This document shows positions 1 to 5,780 of a stretch of 6,118 bases of DNA, piece after piece. Within the stretch, counting starts at the first letter, position 1. Each line of letters starts with the position of its first letter. The notes under the pieces are model-generated. The model worked only from the letters and a program-made list of their open reading frames with translations. It was not told the origin of the DNA and made no database searches. This DNA comes from Gammaproteobacteria bacterium (GTDB lineage: Bacteria; Pseudomonadota; Gammaproteobacteria; Burkholderiales; Thiobacillaceae), in contig JAHJNP010000280.1 in the NCBI GenBank assembly GCA_018820745.1, positions 1-6,118 on the forward strand. The letters run 5' to 3'. Made by a program: the position numbers and the translations under genes.

Positions 1-79
1 GCGAGTCGCCCTTTCGCCAGCGCTCCCACATAAGCGCTTTCTGGCTTTCCGTGTAATAAATCCGTGGTCTTTGCTTCAT
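1..79 (-). CDS. IS30-family transposase, N-terminal fragment (runs off window)
   Basis: Reading the minus strand from the ATG at 79 gives 26 codons that continue past the left edge. The product begins MKQRPRIYYTESQKALMWER, followed by WRKGDS. This is the usual opening of IS30-family transposases, where it leads into an N-terminal helix-turn-helix that binds the element's terminal repeats; the DDE catalytic core would lie outside the window. A clear ribosome binding site (GAAGGAG, about 8 nt upstream of the ATG) supports the start. The gene is transcribed away from the Qat operon, so it is the last element on that side. It is cut by the window edge, so whether the transposase is intact cannot be judged. 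The family call rests on recognising the N-terminal sequence only. Confidence 0.8.
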   Translation of the reverse strand, partial: MKQRPRIYYTESQKALMWERWRKGDS

Positions 80-110
80 CTGCAACACTCCTTCTGCATA
101 CGCAGTTTCT

Positions 111-138
111 AGTGTGTTGCATCCACCGGTTGAATCCG
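111..138 (-). repeat. Probable terminal inverted repeat of the IS30-family element
   Basis: On the minus strand this stretch contains TTCAACCGGTGGATGCAACA, which looks like the terminal repeats of IS30-family elements (a TTCAACCGG block followed by a GATGCAACA block). It lies 32-59 nt upstream of the transposase start, the position expected for one end of the element. The partner repeat is outside the window, so this is supported by position and resemblance only. Confidence 0.5.
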
Positions 139-355
139 CCGGCCTAAGCGGCCCTTCGCGCTTTATGCCCTACAGATCATCGCGAATGTCTGCTTCCTAC
201 GGACTCGAACTGGTGCTACCAGTCCGTGGTCGTCGTCAAAATGATGTCGCCGATCTGAAGCGCCGTTTCATCCAGTTTTCTTATGGTGATTTTCTATTCA
301 GAAGTTCAACGGTGCCTAAGCTCAAAGGACTTAAAGGCTGACCGGCCATTCATAA
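139..355. other. Non-coding gap between the IS30 end and qatD
   Basis: No convincing gene is seen on either strand. Open frames here are short, lack a ribosome binding site and have no recognisable product. The stretch is relatively A+T-rich near qatD (27 G/C in the 60 bases from 301, by hand count). It holds one hairpin-like repeat (199-227) and one copy of an 11-bp sequence (337-347) that recurs on the other side of the operon. I see no T-run-type terminator for the Qat transcript. Confidence 0.6.
199..227. repeat. Short inverted repeat downstream of the Qat operon
   Basis: ACGGACT (199-205) is matched by its reverse complement AGTCCGT (221-227), with 15 bases between. An alternative inner pairing of ACTGG and CCAGT is also possible. 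There is no T-run on either side, so it is not a standard intrinsic terminator, although it lies about 130 bp past qatD where the transcript could end. Function unknown. Confidence 0.35.
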
Positions 356-1123
356 TCAATTACCCTTGCCATTCGCTTCCAGCAAACTGCGCAGGTTGTT
401 TCGGACAGTGGCTGCAAGCGCCGATGCTGCCACATCATGTATGCGGCTCAAAGATTCAACAACTACGGCCACGTCGGCCGGCTTCGAAGGCCGATCATCC
501 GTTTTGGTGAAAGGGCCATCGGTCTCGGTCAGCAACCTATCAAGGGGAATGGCGGCGACCATCGATGAATGTCGCTCGTTGTCCAACATTGCCGCATTGA
601 CAGAGAAGTAGCAACCCAATTCAAGAGCACGCTTTGCCTCAGCCTTGCTGCCGGTGAACCAGTGAAGCACGACTTTTCCTTTTGTCGGTGGCAGATATGC
701 CTCGATGAGATCCAGCACCGCTTTTGCCGCACGGATGCTGTGCACCGTGATGATTTTGTCTCCAGCCTCGGCACAACGCTGCAGCACGTGCTGAAAAACC
801 TGCTTCTGCAAATCGAATGACTTGTAGAAGCGCGGACCAGCGTCAAGGCCTACCTCGCCGACATAGCGAGTCTCAGACAGATAGACATCCCAGAGCGCAA
901 GTTCGCTCGCCCGTTCAGCGACCAACTGCGGATGCAGCCCAAGCGCCGCCCGAACATGCCGCGTCGCTTGCGCCAGTTCATTGTTCCGTGGCCAGGCCTT
1001 CGGCGTGGTCGTCACTGCTAGTGTGAAAACACCCGCCTCATCAGATTCACGGACCGCCGCTGGATGATCCGGATACAGATCAAGATGGCAGTGGAAGTCC
1101 ACCAGACCGTTTGTCGCGATCAT
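356..1123 (-). CDS. qatD: QatD, TatD-family metal-dependent DNase of the Qat defence system
   Basis: TatD proteins are TIM-barrel amidohydrolase-fold nucleases using two divalent metals, with 3'-5' exonuclease activity known in the family. From the ATG at 1123 the product is 255 aa, close to the usual TatD size. The metal ligands are all visible: HxH in VDFHCHLD (H11, H13), the bridging Glu in GEVGLD (E90), H128 in TVHS, H154 in VLHWFTGS and D202 in TETDGPF. It is therefore probably catalytically competent. Start choice: an upstream in-frame ATG at 1162 would add 13 residues (MAWTRDRSDVGAS) that merely read qatC in another frame; family members start just before the VDFHCH strand, so 1123 is preferred although its ribosome binding site (GGGG) is weak. 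It lies 13 nt after the qatC stop, as last gene of the operon. In Qat it is a likely effector nuclease, by inference. Confidence 0.9.
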   Translation of the reverse strand: MIATNGLVDFHCHLDLYPDHPAAVRESDEAGVFTLAVTTTPKAWPRNNELAQATRHVRAALGLHPQLVAERASELALWDVYLSETRYVGEVGLDAGPRFYKSFDLQKQVFQHVLQRCAEAGDKIITVHSIRAAKAVLDLIEAYLPPTKGKVVLHWFTGSKAEAKRALELGCYFSVNAAMLDNERHSSMVAAIPLDRLLTETDGPFTKTDDRPSKPADVAVVVESLSRIHDVAASALAATVRNNLRSLLEANGKGN

Positions 1124-1136
1124 GGATGCCCCAACA

Positions 1137-2504
1137 TCAGATCGGTCTCGTGTCCACGCCATCGATCAGACGCGCAACTTCGTCGAGGCCGCGCCGATAG
1201 ACATCTGCCAGTTGATCCAGCCGCGCGACCTCGTCCGCAAGCGAGCCTGGCTTATGGATGAGAAGATTCGCGAGGCTTGGGTGTCCGCGCAAACGCGCGA
1301 TCGCATACTGAAAAGAGCGCACCTGCTTTCCTGTCGACTCAAGGGTGTCCAGTGTTTGGGCGCGAAGGTCGGACACTGTGTATGTCGTCTCGTCTTGACC
1401 GGCTCCCCACGCGCTATCCAAAGCAGCGCGCCGAATCAGGCAGGGAAGACAATATCCGCAGTGCTCGATCCCAAGGCCGTGCCATCGCCCTTTGGTTGGG
1501 GATGAGCACGACAAGGCATCAGGTGCGAGCTTGAGCAGCAATGGCCCGTTGCCGCAACTCTTGGTCATTTCGCCTTTGGTCTTGTCCCAATACGGATTCT
1601 CGACACGGCCATCGATCCCCAGCTCTGTGAGCAGCTCGTTCCAGCGCGCCATGTAGTACGGATGCGTTGTACGAGTGCTGTTTGACCCGAGTCGCAAAGG
1701 ATCCAGCGGCACATTCAATGCGATCAAACCATTCTCGGGCACCCTCAGCACGAAGCTATTGCCAAGCCCTGTGCCGGCGAATGCGCCCAGGGCAAAGAAC
1801 AAGAACGACCGACCTCTCGTGCTGTTTTCCGAGCCGACATCCTTTACCAAGCCTTTATCGAACGTCATGCCGACGCGCAATCGGTCGAACGCCGAGTTTG
1901 CGTATTGCTTCTTCAGGCCCGCAAACAATTTCCCTTGCGCGTCGCTTGTCGCGCCTTCGCCAAAGTGGCTCACCAACAAAGGGGTTGATCCGGCGTGAAG
2001 AAGATCGATGGCACCGATCAAGCTGTCCAGCCCCCCAGAAAACAGGCTCAGCGAATCAAACGGCAGTGTCAGCAGACTGGGCGGTGCTTGCTTCGCAATA
2101 GTTGCGAACCGGTCAGGCCGCGCCCGAAAGCCTATCGTCCATTGATCGCCCGTCAGAAAATTTAAGGCCTTCGTCAAGGTCGATGTCGCAGCACCCCAGC
2201 GCGCCGGGTCACTCACCGGAACGACCAGGCGGATTTCTCTTGTCCACGAATCCTGAGACTGTTCCGCACGGGAGATGCGCGTGTCTGCGGCGTGGACATG
2301 TGCGGCGACCACCAGCAGATCAATACCGATCTCCGATGGGAAGACGCCCTGGGCCCTCAGACTGGTCAGTGCCCCGCCGATTCCGTGGTCCAGCATCTTC
2401 TCACCAGCCACCAGTTCAAGCCGGGTCAGTTGCTCGTCGGCCGCAGTGGGAATAGACGTGCGATCGTCAGGACCGAAGTGGCCTGCCAATAGTTGTCGCT
2501 TCAT
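1137..2504 (-). CDS. qatC: QatC, QueC-like PP-loop enzyme of the Qat defence system
   Basis: QueC converts 7-carboxy-7-deazaguanine to preQ0 by ATP-dependent activation and amide/nitrile formation. This 455-aa protein carries the PP-loop SGGLDS at residues 156-161, where ATP is bound. A QueC-type zinc site is suggested by C333, C349, C352 and C355 (SC...HCGYCLPCLIRR). Conserved QatC-type blocks, ENGLIALNVPLDP (257-269) and STRTTHPYYM (276-285), are also visible. Unlike housekeeping QueC, which is about 230 aa with its PP-loop near the N-terminus, this protein has some 150 residues before the loop and about 95 after the zinc motif, presumably for partner binding. The start at 2504 overlaps the qatB stop as ATGA and has a strong GGAGG 7 nt upstream. 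No other 7-deazaguanine synthesis genes are in the window, so any deazaguanine substrate must come from elsewhere in the cell. Its reaction within Qat is inferred, not shown. Confidence 0.92.
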   Translation of the reverse strand: MKRQLLAGHFGPDDRTSIPTAADEQLTRLELVAGEKMLDHGIGGALTSLRAQGVFPSEIGIDLLVVAAHVHAADTRISRAEQSQDSWTREIRLVVPVSDPARWGAATSTLTKALNFLTGDQWTIGFRARPDRFATIAKQAPPSLLTLPFDSLSLFSGGLDSLIGAIDLLHAGSTPLLVSHFGEGATSDAQGKLFAGLKKQYANSAFDRLRVGMTFDKGLVKDVGSENSTRGRSFLFFALGAFAGTGLGNSFVLRVPENGLIALNVPLDPLRLGSNSTRTTHPYYMARWNELLTELGIDGRVENPYWDKTKGEMTKSCGNGPLLLKLAPDALSCSSPTKGRWHGLGIEHCGYCLPCLIRRAALDSAWGAGQDETTYTVSDLRAQTLDTLESTGKQVRSFQYAIARLRGHPSLANLLIHKPGSLADEVARLDQLADVYRRGLDEVARLIDGVDTRPI

Positions 2505-3388
2505 TGGTACGCCTCCGCTTCGCCGAGAGACTGAAGAATCGCGAACGCGGACTCATACACCGTGTCCACGAAGGACTGAATGCGCTCGGGCGTCAAGTCG
2601 GGCGTTGCGGCCCGGGCTGCGGTGAGCGCATCGCTGACCCCACCACGGATGAAATCACGCAGCTGGGCTTCTACGCGGTGCGCTGCCTGCGCATCGGCCG
2701 GCATCGTGACCGCCTTCGTTCCGATGTCGTTGCAAATCCTCGCCTCAATCGCATGCGTCGCATACAACTCGAAAACCGTTTGCATCTGGTCCGGCGTGAA
2801 CGTCGAGAGATCGGTCAAACCCTCGGTGGTCAACTCGATGATGGTCTCAACATACGCTTCGCGTGCGATACCTTCATCGACTGTGCCGGCCCCTGGACAG
2901 ATGTAGTCGGCAAGGCCGACAAAAATCTCGGCGATGGGGCGACCTGCGAGCGCTTCAAGGTCCAACGACCGGAGCGCTTCGCGTACGCCGCGCGCTTGGG
3001 CATCGGCCAGAAATCCAAGCAATCTCGCACCGGCACCGCGCGATGCACCCATGCGTTGCGCTGCCTGGCGTGCACCGCCTGATGATGTAGACACGTAGCG
3101 CGAGACCGCTCGTCCGAGATTGGCGCGATCTCCACCACCCGAACCGGCAAAACGAGTGAAGCTGTTGCGTGCACCGGAGAATCTACTGGGATCGGCCGCC
3201 GCAGGAATTGCGGGACGGTTCGGCGGCGCAGGTGGCGCCGCCGAGGGAGATGGTGCAGCCCCATCGCTATTTGGTGTGCCATCCGGCGGAGGTGGGGCGG
3301 GCGGCGTACCTCCGCCGTCCGAACCCAGCCAGGAAGGCACAAGTGGAGTACCGCCCCCAGGACCACCATAGGCTGTTGACGTTCCCAT
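2501..3388 (-). CDS. qatB: QatB, Gly/Pro-rich protein of the Qat defence system
   Basis: The product is 295 aa. It starts MGTSTAYGGPGGGTPLVPSW, the opening I associate with QatB proteins. Residues 1 to about 75 are low complexity, rich in Gly, Pro, Ala and Ser, with a proline run at 29-35, and are probably disordered. Residues about 85-295 look mostly helical and soluble; I see no signal peptide, membrane segment or catalytic motif (only two cysteines, C164 and C219). The ATG at 3388 overlaps the qatA stop by one base (TAATG) and has AAGGGG 8 nt upstream, so translation is probably coupled to qatA. The biochemical role is not known to me. Removal of Met1 would leave a glycine at the N-terminus, which may matter because its neighbour is a QueC-like ligase. 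Assignment rests on position between qatA and qatC and on the N-terminal motif. Confidence 0.88.
   Translation of the reverse strand: MGTSTAYGGPGGGTPLVPSWLGSDGGGTPPAPPPPDGTPNSDGAAPSPSAAPPAPPNRPAIPAAADPSRFSGARNSFTRFAGSGGGDRANLGRAVSRYVSTSSGGARQAAQRMGASRGAGARLLGFLADAQARGVREALRSLDLEALAGRPIAEIFVGLADYICPGAGTVDEGIAREAYVETIIELTTEGLTDLSTFTPDQMQTVFELYATHAIEARICNDIGTKAVTMPADAQAAHRVEAQLRDFIRGGVSDALTAARAATPDLTPERIQSFVDTVYESAFAILQSLGEAEAYQ
2512..2516 (-). promoter_or_regulatory. Ribosome binding site of qatC
   Basis: GGAGG on the minus strand, 7 nt before the qatC ATG at 2504 and inside the last codons of qatB. It fixes the qatC start and supports translation re-initiation at the ATGA overlap. Confidence 0.75.
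3284..3317 (-). repeat. Strong 10-bp inverted repeat inside the 5' part of qatB
   Basis: CGGCGGAGGT (3284-3293) and ACCTCCGCCG (3308-3317) are perfect reverse complements separated by 14 bases. In the qatB mRNA this would form a very GC-rich hairpin about 70-105 nt after the start codon. It encodes residues in the DGGGTPPAPPPPD segment; Gly (GGN) and Pro (CCN) codons are naturally complementary, so the repeat may be a by-product of protein composition. A regulatory role is possible but not shown. Confidence 0.6.
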
Positions 3389-5349
3389 TACCGAGTCCCC
3401 TTCGTGTCTATGAGCACCAGTTCGGCGGCAGCTTTGAGGCCCGCGTTATTGGTGACCTTGCTCCAGCCATTTAACAGCTTGGTTAGTCGTGTAGCGCATT
3501 CCGGGTCCTTGATGGCGCCCTGCCACCCCCGAACTGCCCAAGGTCCGCATTTGCTGGTCGGTAAGCCTTCGAGAAAATCCAGCAGCTTCCCTTGCAGGCC
3601 AGGTTGCGCCTTCACCAAGACGATGAGCCCATCAACTCCGGGAGGCATTGTTTCAAAGGCGCCGCTGCCCATGATCTTGGTCCGTGCCGCCTCGAACACC
3701 TTGTCTGCCTCGGGCTGAACGAGTTGCTTCAGATCGGCTTCGCATGCCTGGACAGACATCTTTCCGCCGAATAGCCTCTCGACCACCGCAGCAAGATGTC
3801 CGAGTACCGACACGGGGCCAAAATAGTCTTTCTTGTCCTTCGCCACGAAGAGATACGGGCGAAGATCGACTCCAGCCAAGGACGGCCGAACACGCGCCCA
3901 ATCGCGGATTGTTTCCGACGACTTCCATTCCGCAAGAACTGCATTGTCGATAGTCGCCGGAGCCGCATCCGCTGATTTGGCACCTTTGTGCTCATCTGTT
4001 GCTACCTGGTCTCCTGCTATTACACCTGCACTGTCCGCAGCGATGCTCTTCTCCAGCGCGTCAATGTCTTCGCACAGACCTTTCGCATGAACCGCCGCGA
4101 CTAACGCGATCTGTTCGAACAGCCTAGGGATGAATCGCTCGGCAAGCATCAGCTTCGCCAACACAGACACACTGATGTCTGTGCCAAATCCGCGCGCGGT
4201 TGCTGTGCGTTCCCGTAGCAATAACGTGTTGAGAAAGCGTTTAATCTGACGAGGGTTGCCTTTAGAGCCGCTCGCTAGGATCGGACCGATCTGATCGCTG
4301 AGCGCGAGCGCGTTGTGAGCCTTTTCTGCCTTTGGCCCAAGCGCAGTCCTGACCGTCGCGGCATCGAGACCGTCGCTGTCCCAAGGCCTTGTCAGACGCT
4401 CGCGTGCAACCGCTATCAGCTTTGCGTAGCTGGCGTCCTCTTCTCCGACCTCAGCCCCTGCCAGTAGAAGGGTTACATAAATTCGGGTTTCGGTCTCTCC
4501 CAACGCCGGGATGCGAAATGGAATTTGGATCAGCTTTTCGAGATAGTTTCTCGCGTAGTCCCGAGGCCCAGTGGTTTCCGGCAGATCGGGAAAATGCTTA
4601 CGCACCGCATATTCGATCATGGCCTCATCAGCAGCGACGACGAACGCGGTACGGGACGTGAAGACAAACAACCGAATAGCTTCCAGCGTCTCGATGGCCG
4701 TATCCGGCAAACAGCGATCCAGGTCATCGATTAGTACTACGAGTTGCTCGATGTCGGCTTCTTCCAAGAGCTTGTCAAATGCCTTGCGGAATGCCTCAAT
4801 TTCCTCCGGAACATTCTTAGATTCGGTGTGGGTCAGAACCGACTTGACCCCGTTGACGGCCAAACTCAGGTTCTCCTTGGTGGCGAGCTGGCCAGGGTCT
4901 GAAATCCAGCCCTCCATCGTGGAGACAATCCCACTGATTTGATCCGGTGTCGGGATACCCGTGAAGGCGGTCCAGGCCAATCCACCTGCCTTTTTCGCCA
5001 CCTTGAGCATGTCGATACTCTTAACGACATCCCTTAGCGCTCCTTTGGCCTTCTGCAGCGCCGGGCGCTTCGCCAAGAGGCCGGAAACAATGCCTTCGAT
5101 CAGTGCGATTTTCGCGTCTTCAAAGCCTTGGAAACGCCATCCATTGAATTTGAGACAGAGAACCTTCTGTTCGTCTTTGAAACCTGCCTCAATCATTTCC
5201 AGGACGCTGGATTTGCCGGCGCCCCAATCACCATGAACGCCAATGGTGACTGGTCTGTCTGGACGTTCACGTAGTAGCCCGATAATCGTGGTAGCGATAG
5301 CCTCGTTGTTGAGAAGATCGACCTTGGTCTCGTTGTCAGTCAATATCAT
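3388..5349 (-). CDS. qatA: QatA, KAP-family P-loop NTPase of the Qat defence system
   Basis: KAP NTPases are STAND/AAA-like P-loop ATPases often found in defence loci. From the ATG at 5349 the product is 653 aa. Visible motifs are Walker A GDWGAGKSS (40-48) preceded by VTIGVH, Walker B LVVLIDDLDR (203-212), the following strand AFVVAADEAMIEYAV (235-249), and GNPRQIKRFLN (364-374), a KAP signature after the NTPase core. Residues about 430-470 form an Ala/Asp-rich probable linker, and 475-653 a C-terminal region I do not recognise. The Walker A-B interval has only a mildly hydrophobic stretch (122-135), so I do not predict the membrane insertion seen in some KAP proteins. An in-frame ATG at 5430 would add 27 residues but lacks conservation I recognise; the ATG at 5349 has a good ribosome binding site and begins MILTDNE, close to the expected start. 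First gene of the operon, overlapping qatB by 1 nt. Confidence 0.92.
   Translation of the reverse strand: MILTDNETKVDLLNNEAIATTIIGLLRERPDRPVTIGVHGDWGAGKSSVLEMIEAGFKDEQKVLCLKFNGWRFQGFEDAKIALIEGIVSGLLAKRPALQKAKGALRDVVKSIDMLKVAKKAGGLAWTAFTGIPTPDQISGIVSTMEGWISDPGQLATKENLSLAVNGVKSVLTHTESKNVPEEIEAFRKAFDKLLEEADIEQLVVLIDDLDRCLPDTAIETLEAIRLFVFTSRTAFVVAADEAMIEYAVRKHFPDLPETTGPRDYARNYLEKLIQIPFRIPALGETETRIYVTLLLAGAEVGEEDASYAKLIAVARERLTRPWDSDGLDAATVRTALGPKAEKAHNALALSDQIGPILASGSKGNPRQIKRFLNTLLLRERTATARGFGTDISVSVLAKLMLAERFIPRLFEQIALVAAVHAKGLCEDIDALEKSIAADSAGVIAGDQVATDEHKGAKSADAAPATIDNAVLAEWKSSETIRDWARVRPSLAGVDLRPYLFVAKDKKDYFGPVSVLGHLAAVVERLFGGKMSVQACEADLKQLVQPEADKVFEAARTKIMGSGAFETMPPGVDGLIVLVKAQPGLQGKLLDFLEGLPTSKCGPWAVRGWQGAIKDPECATRLTKLLNGWSKVTNNAGLKAAAELVLIDTKGTR
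3397..3402 (-). promoter_or_regulatory. Ribosome binding site of qatB
   Basis: AAGGGG on the minus strand, 8 nt before the qatB ATG and within the last codons of qatA. It supports the start at 3388 and coupling across the TAATG junction. Confidence 0.65.
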
Positions 5350-5355
5350 TCGTAT

Positions 5356-5364
5356 CTCTCCCTC
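5356..5364 (-). promoter_or_regulatory. Ribosome binding site of qatA
   Basis: GAGGGAGAG on the minus strand, with its GGGAG core 8 nt before the ATG at 5349. This decides between that start and the upstream in-frame ATG at 5430. Confidence 0.7.
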
Positions 5365-5470
5365 GTGGCATACTACCTTTCCTCTACTCGCGTAGGGAAC
5401 CAACAAGAGATTTACGATACGGAACAGCAATCAGGTCCAGCAGTTCGCCCTGATACCCATGTCAGAAGTG

Positions 5471-5490
5471 CGCGGCGACCGTCTGCCGCG
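5471..5490. repeat. Perfect 6-bp inverted repeat
   Basis: CGCGGC (5471-5476) and GCCGCG (5485-5490) flank an 8-base loop, about 120 bp upstream of qatA. A stable GC-rich hairpin is possible in either transcript. No T-run follows. Confidence 0.45.
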
Positions 5491-5542
5491 GAGTGATACC
5501 AAATAACCGCTTCCGGCCAGGTGCTAAAGTTGGGCTTGGTTC

Positions 5543-5561
5543 TACAAAGCGGACCTTTGTA
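5543..5561. repeat. Perfect 7-bp inverted repeat, candidate operator or hairpin
   Basis: TACAAAG (5543-5549) and CTTTGTA (5555-5561) flank the 5-base centre CGGAC. The compact, A+T-containing, near-palindromic form resembles a site for a dimeric DNA-binding protein, about 195 bp upstream of qatA. No regulator gene is in the window, so the operator idea is a guess. Confidence 0.45.
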
Positions 5562-5584
5562 TTGCTGGAACTTACTGTGCTGAC

Positions 5585-5599
5585 CGGCCGCAATGGCCG
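5585..5599. repeat. Perfect 5-bp inverted repeat
   Basis: CGGCC (5585-5589) and GGCCG (5595-5599) flank the loop GCAAT. It overlaps the 11-bp sequence that also occurs just beyond qatD. Function unknown. Confidence 0.35.
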
Positions 5600-5638
5600 A
5601 ACATGAGGCGTCCGCCGCAAATCTCTGAAGTCCATTGC

Positions 5639-5661
5639 GGGTCGATTTGGCTTTGCGACCC
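5639..5661. repeat. Inverted repeat with overlapping alternative hairpin
   Basis: GGGTCG (5639-5644) pairs with CGACCC (5656-5661) across 11 bases. The overlapping CTTTG (5651-5655) and CAAAG (5661-5665) can form a second, mutually exclusive hairpin. Such alternatives can arise by chance in sequence this rich in G and C. Confidence 0.35.
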
Positions 5662-5718
5662 AAAGAAACCACCATCAGGGTAAGCCAGTATTGGTCGACT
5701 TTGGCAGCATTTAGCCAA

Positions 5719-5734
5719 GCCGGGACACGCCGGC
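5719..5734. repeat. Inverted repeat just upstream of the mgtE -10 element
   Basis: GCCGG (5719-5723) and CCGGC (5730-5734) flank 6 bases. It lies where the -35 region of the proposed mgtE promoter would be, so a protein bound here could affect mgtE. That role is speculative. Confidence 0.3.
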
Positions 5735-5748
5735 AAACCCTGGCGCGT

Positions 5749-5754
5749 TACAAT
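5749..5754 (+). promoter_or_regulatory. Probable -10 element of the mgtE promoter
   Basis: TACAAT matches the sigma-70 -10 consensus in five of six positions and sits in GCGTTACAATCGCG, a context common in betaproteobacterial promoters. Transcription would start near 5761, giving a leader of about 20 nt before the ATG. No good -35 is seen at 16-18 bp spacing (CACGCC at 5726-5731), so the call rests on the -10 alone. Confidence 0.5.
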
Positions 5755-5780
5755 CGCGTGGCTTTTAGCCGACCCGCCCC

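Larger units (their letters stand above)
1..138 (-). mobile_element. End of an IS30-family insertion sequence (approximate boundary)
   Basis: The transposase start at 79 is followed, outward, by about 55 non-coding bases and a segment resembling an IS30-type terminal repeat. The outer boundary near 135-138 is a judgement: the other end of the element and any target duplication lie outside the window, so the exact junction cannot be fixed. Confidence 0.6.
356..5349 (-). other. Complete QatABCD anti-phage defence operon
   Basis: Four co-directional genes occur in the order qatA, qatB, qatC, qatD: a KAP-family ATPase, a Gly/Pro-rich uncharacterised protein, a QueC-like PP-loop enzyme and a TatD-like DNase. 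This content and order define the Qat system, first reported in a large survey of candidate anti-phage genes and shown to protect against phage when moved into E. coli. Successive genes overlap by 1 nt and 4 nt or are separated by 13 nt, so they read as one transcriptional unit. Every member is full length with its key residues in place, so the system appears functional. The mechanism of phage sensing and killing is not established as far as I know. Confidence 0.92.
5350..5780. other. Divergent intergenic region between qatA and mgtE, rich in inverted repeats
   Basis: These 431 bases hold no gene I can support. A minus-strand open frame spans 5412-5675 but its product resembles nothing I recognise. 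The region must contain the promoters of both the Qat operon and mgtE. It carries several perfect short inverted repeats: 5471-5490, 5543-5561, 5585-5599, 5639-5661 (with an overlapping alternative at 5651-5665) and 5719-5734. It also has one copy of an 11-bp sequence (5579-5589) repeated beyond qatD. I see no tRNA gene. It may be the scar of older insertions, a regulatory region, or both. Confidence 0.6.

Noticed and set aside
195..232. tRNA-like fragment, from a minus-strand segment reading CCAGTTCGAGTCC
   Set aside because: Only a T-loop-like stretch is seen; no acceptor stem, anticodon arm or CCA end can be built around it. Simple inverted repeat is the better description.
325..355. Intrinsic terminator directly after qatD
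   Set aside because: Only a weak bulged stem (GCCT..AAG with CTTAGGC) can be drawn and no T-run follows on the minus strand.
1122..1505. Plus-strand open frame of 127 codons, and other plus-strand frames such as 1667-2101 and 2504-3082
   Set aside because: They lie wholly antisense to qatC or qatB, contain no recognisable domain, and reflect open frames common opposite G+C-rich coding sequence.
356..5349. The operon as a previously undescribed system
   Set aside because: Gene content and order match the described Qat system; no extra gene is inserted in the operon that would make it a new variant.
5370..5375. TAGTAT on the minus strand as a -10 element for the Qat operon
   Set aside because: Only 20 nt before the ATG, so the leader would barely include the ribosome binding site, and the expected -35 position (TCCCTA) is poor.
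5350..5430. Longer qatA form starting at 5430, adding a hydrophobic-looking MLFRIVNLLLVPYA segment
   Set aside because: The start at 5349 has a strong ribosome binding site and begins near the expected KAP N-terminus; the extension looks like chance read-through of leader sequence.
5412..5675. Minus-strand 87-codon open frame upstream of qatA
   Set aside because: No recognisable product, no convincing ribosome binding site, and it is crossed by several inverted repeats; treated as non-coding.
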